Positions 17,267-27,600 of a stretch of 64,000 bases of DNA are shown piece by piece (the first letter of the stretch is position 1; each line of letters opens with the position of its first letter). The stretch spans positions 2,878,001 through 2,942,000 of the forward strand of contig NZ_CP139247.1 of NCBI RefSeq assembly GCF_034087045.1, written 5' to 3'. The DNA is from Chitinophaga sancti (GTDB lineage Bacteria > Bacteroidota > Bacteroidia > Chitinophagales > Chitinophagaceae). Position numbers and translations under genes: made by a program. The notes beneath the pieces are model-generated. The model was not told the DNA's origin. It saw nothing but the letters and a program-made list of their open reading frames with translations, and made no database searches.

Positions 17267-20200
17267 ATGTTTAAAAAGGCGACCCTATTCCTTCAACTAA
17301 CCGTGTTGGCGTTACTGTTATCTATACACGCTGCCGGTTTTGGTATACAGGATGCACTGGAGAAGAAAATATCCCTTGAGTTAAAAGATGTACTGTTAAA
17401 AGAAGCATTGGACAAGATCGGGAATCTCGCCGACGTATCTTTTATATACGCAGGCAATTCTGTCACAGCCATCGACAAGGTCGATGTGAATGCTCATAAC
17501 GAAAAGGTAGGAACGCTCCTCAATAGATTATTAAAACCTTATTCACTGTCGTATACCGTATTGTATGATCGTATCATCATCCGTCAGGCAGACAAAAAGA
17601 TTAATTCAAGCGTTACCAGCACTGGTCATTCTGTGGCCTTCCGCACACAGGACATTAAAGGTGTGGTGCTCACCGCAAACAGAGAACCACTGCCAGGTGT
17701 AGCAGTGATGATCAAAGGGACAACCAGGGGGACTACTACCAATGACAAAGGTGTGTTCGAGCTGAAAAATATTCCGGCAAATGCCGTTCTGGTCATCAAC
17801 CTCTCTGGCTATGAACCACAGGAGATCCCGATGGCCACCTTTAGCGGTGATTTGCTGACGGTGCTCCTGAAAGAAAAAACAACAAAACTACAGGAAGTAG
17901 TCGTAACAGGGTTTCAGAACATTGATAAGAGCAAGTTTTCCGGCGCTGCTACCCGCATTAAAATGGAAGACGCAAAGATAGACGGTATGCCCGATGTGAG
18001 CCGCATGCTGGAAGGCCGCGTAGCCGGTGTGTCTATTCAAAACGTATCCAGCACATTTGGTTCTGCCCCAAAGATCCGTGTACGTGGTGCTACCTCTATC
18101 AATGGTGACAATAAACCACTGTGGGTGGTAGACGGTGTAGTGCTGGAAGATGTGGTAAACATCTCCAACGATCAGCTCTCCAGTGGCGACCCTACTACGC
18201 TGATGGGTTCTTCTGTCGCTGGTCTGAACCCCAACGATATCGAGAGCTTCGACATCCTGAAAGATGCCGCCGCTACCGCTCTCTATGGTGCCCGCGCTAT
18301 GAACGGGGTAGTGGTAATTACTACCAAAAAAGGAAAGATAGGTACACCATCTATCATGTACAGCGGTAACTATAGCACACAGCTGAAACCAAATTATGGT
18401 AATTATAATATCATGAACTCAGCCCAGCAAATGTCAGTACTGGCAGAACTGGAACGCAAAGGCGCACTGACTTCAGATATTCTTTCCCGTGGTGATAACG
18501 GGGTCTATGGAAAGATGTATGAGCAATTGAATGCGGATGAAAATGGAAACTTCCCATTAGAAAACACCCCGGAGGCGAAAAGGAAGTTCCTGCTGAGATA
18601 TGCTTCTGCCAATACTGACTGGTTCAACATCCTGTTCCGTACCAGCTTTATTCAGGAACACTCCCTCAGTATCTCCTCTGGTACAGACAAGTCTCAGTCC
18701 TATTTCTCCACCAGCTATTATCACGATAATGGCTGGACAGTAGCCGACAGAGTAAGCCGGTACACACTCAACTTCAGGAACAACTATAAGTTGTCCGACA
18801 AGGTTACTGCCGGCTTCTCTGTCTTAGGCTCTGTACGTCAGCAAAAAGCACCCGGTGCACTGAGCCGTACCAGCAACCCTGTAGAAGGACAGTATGACCG
18901 CGACTTTGATATCAACCCATTCAGCTATGCACTGAACACCAGCCGTACGCTGACAGCCTTTGATGAAAGCGGTAACAGAGAATACTTCAGAAGAAACTTT
19001 GCACCATTTAACATCCTGACTGAGGTTGAAAACAACTATCTCAAAATAAACATGATGGACTTGCGCCTTCAGGGCGACTTTTCCTGGAAGCTCATGAAGA
19101 ACCTTCGTTATGAACTCGTAGGCGCACTGCGCTATGTAAAGTCTTCACGTGAACACCAGATCACTGAGAACAGTAATATGGCAAATGCATATCGTGCAAA
19201 TGGTAATTCGACCATTGCAGAGAACAACAAGTTCCTATATCGCGATCCGGACAACCCTGATGCATTGCCACAAGTGGTACTGCCCTATGGTGGTTTTTAC
19301 AACCGTACTGAAGACCTGCTGGTGAACTATGATTTCCGTAACAGCTTAAACTACTCCCTCAATGTGGCAGACAGGCATAACCTGAATGTCCTGGTAGGGC
19401 AGCAGGTAAAGTATGCTGACAGGCAAAACTCATCCAACACCGGTTATGGTTACCAGTATGATAACGGAGGTGTGGCGTTCACTGACCCACGCATTCTGAA
19501 GCAAACGATCGAAAGCAATTTCCCTTACTATGGTATGAGCCAGGACTACGATCGCTTTGCAGCATTTTATGCCACGGCTACTTATGCATTCAAAGAGAAA
19601 TACAACCTGACTGGTACTACCCGTTACGATGGGTCCAACAAACTGGGTCGTTCTAAAAATGCCCGCTGGTTACCTACCTGGAGTATATCTGGTAGCTGGA
19701 ACATCGATAAAGAAGCATTTATGAAACCAGCTACATGGGTAGATTACCTCGCACTACGCGCTAGTTATGGACTCACTGCCAGCATGGGACCTGCCACCAA
19801 CTCCAACATTGTATACCAGACAGTAAATTCCAACCGTGGACACCTCGATGAAGTAGAATCTGTCATTAAGATTGCACACCTGCAAAACGACGACCTGACC
19901 TGGGAGAAGATGTATACAACGAACATTGGTCTGGATGGTACCTTCTTCGACAGACGACTGAACTTCTCTATCGATGCATACAGGAAAAAGAGCTTTGACC
20001 TGATCAGCCTGATCAAAACGTCCGGTATCGGTGGTGAATTGTACAAAGCAGCCAACTATGCAGATATGGATTCAAAAGGTATTGAAGTGATGGTAGGGGG
20101 CGATGTGATCCGCAGAAAGGACTGGGGCTGGAAAGCGAATGTGACTTTTGGCTACAATACCAACAGGATCACGAATGCAAAGAACATCCCGTCCATCTTT

Positions 20201-20902
20201 GACCTGGTGGTGCCTGAAGGAGGTAATAAAGAAGGATACCCTGTAAGAGGATTGTTCTCTATCAAATACGAAGGACTGGATCCCAAAAATGGTTATCCCC
20301 GTTTCCTGAACCAGAATGGTGATATCAGTGCAGATGTGTACCTGCAGGACCTGAATACTTCTCATCTCGTATATGAGGGACCGGTAGATCCTCCGGCGAA
20401 CGGCGGTTTATCTAACACTTTCCATTATAAGAATTTATCCCTGAATGTATTTGTCACTTACCAGTGGGGCAACAAGATCCGTCTGTACCCTGCATTCAAG
20501 ACAAACTACTCTGACCTGGATGCTATGCCCAAAGAGTTTTACGACCGTTGGGTAATGCCGGGCGATGAGACGGTGACAAGAACACCTTCTATACTCGATG
20601 CACTGGAGCAAAATGTGATTTACGGCACTTATCCTTATAACAACTATAACTATTCGACCGATAGAGTGGCCAAAGGCGATATGATCCGTCTGAAAACAGT
20701 ATCCCTCACGTATCAGCTGCCACAGTACCTGGTCAGAAAGACCGGGCTGAAAAACCTGTCCGTAACAGGTGCTGCCATCAATCCATGGCTTATTTATTCA
20801 GACAGTAAGCTGAGAGGACAGGATCCTGAATTCTTCAACACGGGTGGTGTAGCACAACCTATCCAAAAGCAATTCACACTTTCATTAAAAGTAGGACTCT
20901 AA
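17267..20902 (+). CDS. SusC/RagA TonB-dependent outer-membrane transporter with STN domain
   Basis: This 1211-aa transporter has a signal peptide (about 1-25), then an STN signalling domain (about 33-108, with LKDVLLKEALDKI) that contacts a periplasmic FecR partner. A carboxypeptidase-regulatory-like domain (about 128-200) follows, then a plug domain beginning near the LQEVVVTGF sequence and a 22-strand barrel to the C terminus. The first SusC signature VRGATSINGDNKPLWVVDG is present. SusC proteins import nutrients bound by the SusD lid, encoded 16 bp downstream. The STN domain fits regulation by the sigma/FecR genes just upstream. The companion peptidase and DUF4302 lipoproteins suggest a peptide-containing substrate. 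Confidence 0.95.
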   Translation: MFKKATLFLQLTVLALLLSIHAAGFGIQDALEKKISLELKDVLLKEALDKIGNLADVSFIYAGNSVTAIDKVDVNAHNEKVGTLLNRLLKPYSLSYTVLYDRIIIRQADKKINSSVTSTGHSVAFRTQDIKGVVLTANREPLPGVAVMIKGTTRGTTTNDKGVFELKNIPANAVLVINLSGYEPQEIPMATFSGDLLTVLLKEKTTKLQEVVVTGFQNIDKSKFSGAATRIKMEDAKIDGMPDVSRMLEGRVAGVSIQNVSSTFGSAPKIRVRGATSINGDNKPLWVVDGVVLEDVVNISNDQLSSGDPTTLMGSSVAGLNPNDIESFDILKDAAATALYGARAMNGVVVITTKKGKIGTPSIMYSGNYSTQLKPNYGNYNIMNSAQQMSVLAELERKGALTSDILSRGDNGVYGKMYEQLNADENGNFPLENTPEAKRKFLLRYASANTDWFNILFRTSFIQEHSLSISSGTDKSQSYFSTSYYHDNGWTVADRVSRYTLNFRNNYKLSDKVTAGFSVLGSVRQQKAPGALSRTSNPVEGQYDRDFDINPFSYALNTSRTLTAFDESGNREYFRRNFAPFNILTEVENNYLKINMMDLRLQGDFSWKLMKNLRYELVGALRYVKSSREHQITENSNMANAYRANGNSTIAENNKFLYRDPDNPDALPQVVLPYGGFYNRTEDLLVNYDFRNSLNYSLNVADRHNLNVLVGQQVKYADRQNSSNTGYGYQYDNGGVAFTDPRILKQTIESNFPYYGMSQDYDRFAAFYATATYAFKEKYNLTGTTRYDGSNKLGRSKNARWLPTWSISGSWNIDKEAFMKPATWVDYLALRASYGLTASMGPATNSNIVYQTVNSNRGHLDEVESVIKIAHLQNDDLTWEKMYTTNIGLDGTFFDRRLNFSIDAYRKKSFDLISLIKTSGIGGELYKAANYADMDSKGIEVMVGGDVIRRKDWGWKANVTFGYNTNRITNAKNIPSIFDLVVPEGGNKEGYPVRGLFSIKYEGLDPKNGYPRFLNQNGDISADVYLQDLNTSHLVYEGPVDPPANGGLSNTFHYKNLSLNVFVTYQWGNKIRLYPAFKTNYSDLDAMPKEFYDRWVMPGDETVTRTPSILDALEQNVIYGTYPYNNYNYSTDRVAKGDMIRLKTVSLTYQLPQYLVRKTGLKNLSVTGAAINPWLIYSDSKLRGQDPEFFNTGGVAQPIQKQFTLSLKVGL

Positions 20903-20918
20903 AAAGAAGAAGACTAAC

Positions 20919-22370
20919 ATGAAAAATTTTACACGGGTATCATTGATCAGTCTGGGCCTGCTTGCTATGAGTAGCTGCAGTAAATATCTGGACCAATCTC
21001 CTGATAGTACCTGGACAGAGTTAAATACACCGCAAAAGGTATCTCAGTTATTAGGCACTGCATATCCGCAGGCCAACTACATCGTGTTTTGTGAAGCGAT
21101 GTCTGACAATGCAACAGACAAAGGGGCCGGGGTGATAGAAAGGACAAATGAAGATCCATATTTCTTCAATGATGTGAACGACATCAATCAAGATTCTCCT
21201 GAGTGGTACTGGACATCCTGCTACAAAGCTATTGCTGCCTGCAACAATGCACTCAAGGCATGTGAAAACGCTACTGACACCACCCAGTACCAGGCGCAAA
21301 AAGGAGAGGCGCTGGTAGCAAGAGCATATGCACACTTTATGCTGGTGACATTCTTCTCCAGATTCTATAACGCTGCCACAGCAGCTACTGATCCGGGTAT
21401 TCCGTATGTAACGGAGCCTGAAACGGTGGTATTCAAACAATACGACCGTGGCACGGTTGCCGATGTGTATGATAAGATTGAACGTGATTTACTGGCAGGC
21501 ATTCCGCTGATCAACGACCAAAAATACGACGTTCCTCATTACCACTTCAATAAATCAGCAGCTTACGCCTTTGCTACCAGGTTCTACCTGTTTAAGAAAG
21601 ATTATGCAAAGGTGGTGGAGTTTGCCAACAAAACTTTCCCTAACAATGACCTGGCCAGTTACATGCGCCCATGGAATACCACTTACAGAACCATGACGCC
21701 ATCTGTGCTGTGGGAAACTTATGCGCGGGCTACTGAAAAATGTAACCTGCTACTTGTAGAAACCCAGTCCCTGTATGGTCGTTATGTAGCGCAGTATCGC
21801 TTTGGCATGGACTACTCCATAGAGTCCGTAGCATTGGGTCGCAATGTAACAGGTGGTAGCTACACATATCCAATATACTACTATGGTACACGCGACTACT
21901 TTGTACCAAAGCTGACAGAATACTTCGTAAAGGCATCTGTGAATGCGACTATAGGTGATCCTTATGTGATGGTGCCGCTGTTTACAACAGAAGAAGTATT
22001 GTTCAACAGGGCAGAGGCTAATCTTTATTTAGGTAATACGAACGATGTGCTGGATGATCTGAACCTCTTCGCCAGCAAGCGTATCGTAAACTATGACGCC
22101 ACAACCCATGCGGTGACCATTGCCAAAGCAGAGACCTTCTATAATACTTCCAGCAGTAGTAACGCTTTGTTAAACACCATCCTTGGTTTCAAGAGAGCGG
22201 AGTTTATACAGGAAGGACATCGCTGGTTTGATATACAACGGTACGGCATCACTGTAAATCACTATGATATCAATGGCGCTAAGACTTCGATAGTGGCCGG
22301 TGATAACCGCCGTGTATTGCAATTGCCATTGTCGGCCCAGACAGCAGGTCTCGCTTTGAATCCCAGATAA
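20919..22370 (+). CDS. SusD/RagB family nutrient-binding lipoprotein
   Basis: This 483-aa lipoprotein has a lipobox (LLAMSSC, acylated Cys20) followed by the usual SKYLDQSP start of mature SusD proteins. It has an alpha-helical TPR-like scaffold, including a YLVLFF-type 'ARAYAHFMLVTFFSRFY' helix. The C-terminal SusD signature is also present: RAEFIQEGHRWFDIQRYG. It forms the surface lid over the SusC barrel encoded immediately upstream. Translation is probably coupled within the operon. Confidence 0.94.
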   Translation: MKNFTRVSLISLGLLAMSSCSKYLDQSPDSTWTELNTPQKVSQLLGTAYPQANYIVFCEAMSDNATDKGAGVIERTNEDPYFFNDVNDINQDSPEWYWTSCYKAIAACNNALKACENATDTTQYQAQKGEALVARAYAHFMLVTFFSRFYNAATAATDPGIPYVTEPETVVFKQYDRGTVADVYDKIERDLLAGIPLINDQKYDVPHYHFNKSAAYAFATRFYLFKKDYAKVVEFANKTFPNNDLASYMRPWNTTYRTMTPSVLWETYARATEKCNLLLVETQSLYGRYVAQYRFGMDYSIESVALGRNVTGGSYTYPIYYYGTRDYFVPKLTEYFVKASVNATIGDPYVMVPLFTTEEVLFNRAEANLYLGNTNDVLDDLNLFASKRIVNYDATTHAVTIAKAETFYNTSSSSNALLNTILGFKRAEFIQEGHRWFDIQRYGITVNHYDINGAKTSIVAGDNRRVLQLPLSAQTAGLALNPR

Positions 22371-22392
22371 CAACCAAAAATATTTCGCATAT

Positions 22393-23304
22393 ATGAAACC
22401 GTTAAACGCACTCTTTTTCTTCCTGCTGGTGATCGCATTGGCAGCCTGTTCAAAAGATAACGATGATCTAAGTGGTGTGCAAGACATCCCCGGCCTGGGT
22501 GGCGACACCTGGGTCGAGGATTCTTTAGACAAATGGCTGTATGATTCCCTCACTGTTCCTTACAACATAGAGGTGAAGTACAAATGGGACCAGTTTGAAT
22601 TTGATGTGACCAAAACACTGGTACCGCCTAAAGAAGAAGTAGTGATTCCTGCCATGCAGGCAATTATGAAAGTATGGATAGATAATTATATAAAATATGC
22701 CGGAGAACTTTTCTTCAAGAAGTATTCTCCCAAATTTTTCATCCTCTCTGGCAGCGCCAGCTGGAATGACAACGGTACTATCACCCTGGGTACTGCCGAA
22801 GGTGGTCGTAAGGTAGTGATGTACCTGCTGAATGAATTCCGTACCAAAGAAATGGATGGCTACCAGTTAGGTGATACTTCTAATGTGAAGCAGATCTTTC
22901 ACGTAATAGAGCACGAATTCGGGCATATTCTCCACCAGAATATAATGTACCCAACCGAGTTTAAAAAGATCAGTGTTGGGCTCTATACAGCAAACTGGAA
23001 CAATATCTACGATTCCGATGCACACCAGGATGGTTTTGTGACGCCGTATGCCATGAGCAGTGAGAATGAGGATTTCGTAGAGATGATCGCCACTATGCTG
23101 ATAGAAGGAAAAGAAGGATTTGACAGGATTGTAAACAGCATAGAGGATAAGACCAGCGACAACGGCACTACTCAGGCACAGGCCGTAGCAGCCCTGCGGC
23201 AGAAAGAAGCGATGGTGGTGAACTACTACAAGTCCGCTTACGATGTAGACTTCTACGCTTTGCAGAAAGCAACCAGAGACAGTATTAACGCACTTTTTTA
23301 TTGA
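22393..23304 (+). CDS. Lipoprotein zinc metallopeptidase (Peptidase_Mx1-like)
   Basis: This 303-aa lipoprotein has a lipobox (LAAC, Cys19) and a zinc site HEFGH at 174-178 within FHVIEHEFGHILHQ. A downstream acidic segment (ENEDFVEMIATML) could supply the third ligand, as in gluzincin-like folds. It resembles the putative zinc-binding metallopeptidases often encoded beside SusCD pairs in Bacteroidota. It probably trims peptides at the outer membrane before SusC import. The gene lies 22 bp after susD-like and 6 bp before the DUF4302 gene. The substrate is unknown. Confidence 0.85.
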   Translation: MKPLNALFFFLLVIALAACSKDNDDLSGVQDIPGLGGDTWVEDSLDKWLYDSLTVPYNIEVKYKWDQFEFDVTKTLVPPKEEVVIPAMQAIMKVWIDNYIKYAGELFFKKYSPKFFILSGSASWNDNGTITLGTAEGGRKVVMYLLNEFRTKEMDGYQLGDTSNVKQIFHVIEHEFGHILHQNIMYPTEFKKISVGLYTANWNNIYDSDAHQDGFVTPYAMSSENEDFVEMIATMLIEGKEGFDRIVNSIEDKTSDNGTTQAQAVAALRQKEAMVVNYYKSAYDVDFYALQKATRDSINALFY

Positions 23305-23310
23305 TGCTTT

Positions 23311-24591
23311 ATGAGAACAAATTTATACCTCTATATTTTTTTGACTGCATTATGCTTTGCCGCCTGTAAAAAGGAGGATGATAATGTATTTAAACAATCG
23401 CCCGATGAAAGAATTAATAAAGTGCTCAGTACCTACAGTGCTGCGCTTACCAGTGCCGAATATGGATGGAAAGGGATTGTATATCCCTCGGCTATATCCA
23501 CTGTACCTTTTAGTTTTTATTTCAAATTCGATACAGCAAATCGTGTACAGATGTATGCTGACTGGGATTCATCCACACTCTCCGTTATGCAGGAAAGCAG
23601 TTACAGGTTGAAAGCCCTGCAGCAACCTTGTTTATTATTTGATACCTACAATTATATTCATATACTCTGCGATCCCGACGCTGGTATTAACGGCGGTTAT
23701 TATGGCGGCGGGTTGCTATCCGATTTTGAGTTCATACTCGATAGCATGAGCAGCGACGGTGATACAATTAAACTTATAGGACGTTTGCATGGTAGTAAAG
23801 CTGTGCTCGTCAAAGCTACCTCCAAAGAGGCACAGGATTATTACGATAGAAAACGGAACTGGGATTTTAATTATTTTTCCCGGTTTCTTACTTATTTTAA
23901 AAAGCTGCATACTGGTAAAGGTGACTACGACATCTATATCAACCAGCAGTTCAAGAGCGTCAAAATCGTAAATGCTAACGTAAAATTCAGTGCCGGTTAT
24001 TACTTAACACCCACTGGCGTCTCCTTTGACAAACCATTTACCGATGCCGGGGAAACCATTAATGGATTTGATGATGTCTCCTGGTCGGAAGACAATCAGC
24101 TCATGACCCTGAAGGTCAATGGCAGAGTTGTTACTATCAACAGTGATAAAAAACCCTATATCGTAGACAGCACCGCTGGCTCCCGCTGGTACAATACAGC
24201 TATAAACGCAGCTGACTATTACTACTCTGATGCAGGAATTCATGTAGATGGCCAGGATGACTATTACGACTTCAAATCTATCTCCGGTTTTGAGTACCTG
24301 TTATACTATCCCAATTTCCAGAGTAGTGGATATGACTTTAATGGAATCATGGAAAACAGTTACTACGGACCGGCCTTTAAAGCAAAATTCAGCACCAGCG
24401 GCATTGCCACATTCACCTATGGCGGCACATGGTATACCATCCCTGATTACAGTAGCACCACCATATCAAATATCATCACCAGGTTCACAGAAAGTACCGG
24501 TTACTACTTTGTACAAACCAGCGACTACAATACCTATGACATGGTGAATGTAAAGGATGCCCGTACCTGGATCAGCTGGCAATTATTCTAA
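23311..24591 (+). CDS. DUF4302 family lipoprotein
   Basis: This 426-aa surface or periplasmic lipoprotein has a lipobox ending at Cys19 (CFAAC). The conserved DUF4302 opening SPDERINKVLSTYSAALTSA lies near residue 33, followed by a beta-rich body with many Tyr, Asp and Gly residues. The biochemical role of DUF4302 is not known to me. It travels with SusC, SusD and Mx1-type peptidases, and the order here is the same, so it is probably an accessory substrate-binding component of this uptake locus. Confidence 0.8.
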   Translation: MRTNLYLYIFLTALCFAACKKEDDNVFKQSPDERINKVLSTYSAALTSAEYGWKGIVYPSAISTVPFSFYFKFDTANRVQMYADWDSSTLSVMQESSYRLKALQQPCLLFDTYNYIHILCDPDAGINGGYYGGGLLSDFEFILDSMSSDGDTIKLIGRLHGSKAVLVKATSKEAQDYYDRKRNWDFNYFSRFLTYFKKLHTGKGDYDIYINQQFKSVKIVNANVKFSAGYYLTPTGVSFDKPFTDAGETINGFDDVSWSEDNQLMTLKVNGRVVTINSDKKPYIVDSTAGSRWYNTAINAADYYYSDAGIHVDGQDDYYDFKSISGFEYLLYYPNFQSSGYDFNGIMENSYYGPAFKAKFSTSGIATFTYGGTWYTIPDYSSTTISNIITRFTESTGYYFVQTSDYNTYDMVNVKDARTWISWQLF

Positions 24592-24627
24592 TGCATTAAC
24601 CCTAAATAATAGAAAAAGAGAACCCAT

Positions 24628-27600
24628 ATGAGAACCAAGCCTGTTTCTGTACGCCTCGGGGCTGTCTTATACCTGTTATTGTTGTTGCTGCCGGCCATTG
24701 GCCTGCGTGCACAGACTGATATTACCATCGGTCTGGGCAACGGTAGTAACTCTACGACATCTTATCCATGTCCTATACAAGACTGGTATCAAGCTACCCG
24801 GGCCCAATATCTTTATCGAGCCTCTGAATTGACTGCCAAAGGCATGGGCCCTGGTATGATCAATGCCTTGAAATTCAACGCCACATCTGTAGGAAGCGAT
24901 GTGGACGGTGCCGAGAACTATGCTATTAAAATAGTCGGCACTACGGTGAGTTCATTGTCTGACTCATATTATGAACCAGTAGGTAATAACTTTTACGGAC
25001 CACTGAACTATATGCCGGTGGTGGGATTGAACTCTTTCACCATTCCTTCAGGTTTCTTCTGGAATGGTACGGACAATATCCTGGTAGAGGTATGTGGAGG
25101 CGCAGCTTCCTATACACATAACCCCGTATTCCCTTACACGACAGGTCTTGCGTTCAATGGATCCCATACATATTACCAGGATGCGGGCACCAGTCTTTGT
25201 GGCACCTCACAGGTGAACTCAGCATCGACGACCCGTCCTGACATTATTTTCAACTGGACTCCTGCCGCTGCATGTACCGGTACTCCCACAGCCGGTACTG
25301 CAGCCAGCAGTGCTTCAGCAGTATGTCTGAATGAAAGCTTTACACTTTCACTCAGTGGTGTGACGGTTGCTTCCGGTCTGAAATACCAGTGGCAATCCTC
25401 TACTGACAATAGCACATGGACAAACATTCCCAATGATACATTGTCATCACTTACTACCACGCAGACTGTGTCTTCATATTACCGCTGCGTGGTTACCTGT
25501 ACTGCCAGCAGTAATGCGGCGAACTCTACGAGCGTACAGGTCACTAGTCCATCGTTAGTACATGGTACTTTCACTATCAATAAAGCGTTGCCAACAGGTG
25601 CAGGCAACTTTGCTTCCTTCAATGACGCATACAATTATATCAAGTGCGGTATTGACGGTGCAGTGGTATTTAATGTAGTGGCCAATTCGGCTTCTGCATA
25701 CAATGAGCAGCTGATTATGACACCGGTTCCGGGTGCTTCAGCAACGAATACAGTTACCTTCAATGGCAACAATGATACGATCGCTTACCTCAGTACAACG
25801 AGTGCAGAAAGAGCAGTGATCAAACTGAATGGTGCAGATTATATCACCTTCAATGACCTGGTCATTCAGGCCAAAGGCAGTTCTTCCGGCCAATATGGCT
25901 TTGGTGTACAATTGCTGAATGATGCAGATTACAATACCATCAATAATTGTAAGATCCTTGTTAATACGACTTCTACCTCATCAGATTTTGCAGGTATCGT
26001 CGTAAGTGCATCTGCTACATCCGCTACCGGATCAGGCTCCACCAGCTGTGACAACAATACTTTTAGCAATAATACCGTGACGGGTGGTTACTATAGCATG
26101 ACGCTGGTAGCCAGCTCGACGGCCTCAAATGCCAGCAATAAGGTGATCAACAACAAGTTCCTGGATTTCTACTATTATGGTATGTATATCTATGGAGCTT
26201 ACAACCTCACATTTGAGAAGAATACGATCAGCCGTCCTTCACGTACTTCTGTGGATAATTTCTATGGTATCTATGTGACGAACCTGAGTACGAAATTAAA
26301 CATCAATGCAAACAGGATTACTAACCCATTTGGTGGTAACCCCACCAGTACCAGTACCTTCTACGGTATTTACTTTACCAGCGTAGATGCGCTGAATACC
26401 CTGGAGAACGTGGTGAGCAATAACCTGATCTACAACCTCACAGGTAGTGGTTCTGTTTATGGATTTTACAACAGTTCTTCAGACAATATATTCTATTATC
26501 ATAATACCCTCTCACTGGATGGATCTGCTACACCAGGTAGCTCTTATGTAACAAGAGGGTTCTACCAGACTTCCCAGGCAGCAGGTGTTTACCTGAGGGA
26601 CAACATGATCACCATCAATCGTGGTGGACAGAATATCAAGCATGGTATTTACTTTGGTACCACATCAAGCGATATCGTATCCAATTATAACAATATCTAC
26701 CTGGCGGCGACAGTTGCCAATGCTTACACCGGTTATTATTCCGCTAACAGGGCTACTTTGACCGACTGGCAAACTGCTACAACACAGGATGCCAATTCAC
26801 TGGCAGCGAATCCTATCTATAAGGACAGTACGAATGGTAATTATGCCCCAAGCAGTCAGACAGTAAATGACAGAGGCTTCCCAGTAGGTATCGCAGCAGA
26901 TATCAACAGCACTACCCGTAGTACATCTACACCGGATATGGGTGCCTATGAATTTACACCGGATCCATGTACTGCACCACCAGTGCCTGGTACATCGACT
27001 GTAAACAAGAATCCGGTATGTGTGGGTACGAATGTAGGTTTAGGCCTGAACGGCAATAGCAATGGTTTAACACAAACCTACCAGTGGCAGTACTCGACTA
27101 CTGCTGCAGGACCATGGACAAACCTAGGTACGCCTATCAATTATCCTGATACGGTGATTGTGTCTACCGCCACCCTGTACTATCGTACAGCAGTGACCTG
27201 TAGTGGTAATACCGCTTATTCCACACCCGTTTTGCTGACTGTGAACCCTGCATTGCCACCAAATACCTATACGGTGGATAAGAATTCACCAGCCAGCGCT
27301 ACCAACTATACCAGCTTTGCAGCTGTGAAAACCGCGCTGGAATGTGGTATTACAGGCCCTGTAGTATTCAATGTTGTAGCAGGTCGTACACCTTATGAAG
27401 AACAGTTCTCGCTCGACTCTGTAAGAGGTACTTCTGCCATCAATACCATCACCTTCCTGGGTAATGGCAACACGATCCACTATAGCTCCAATACCACCGA
27501 TGAGCGCGCAGTTATAAAACTGAAGCACACAGACCATATCATTTTCGATAGTCTGAACATCGATGCAACCGGTACAGGTACCTACGGGTATGGTGTACAA

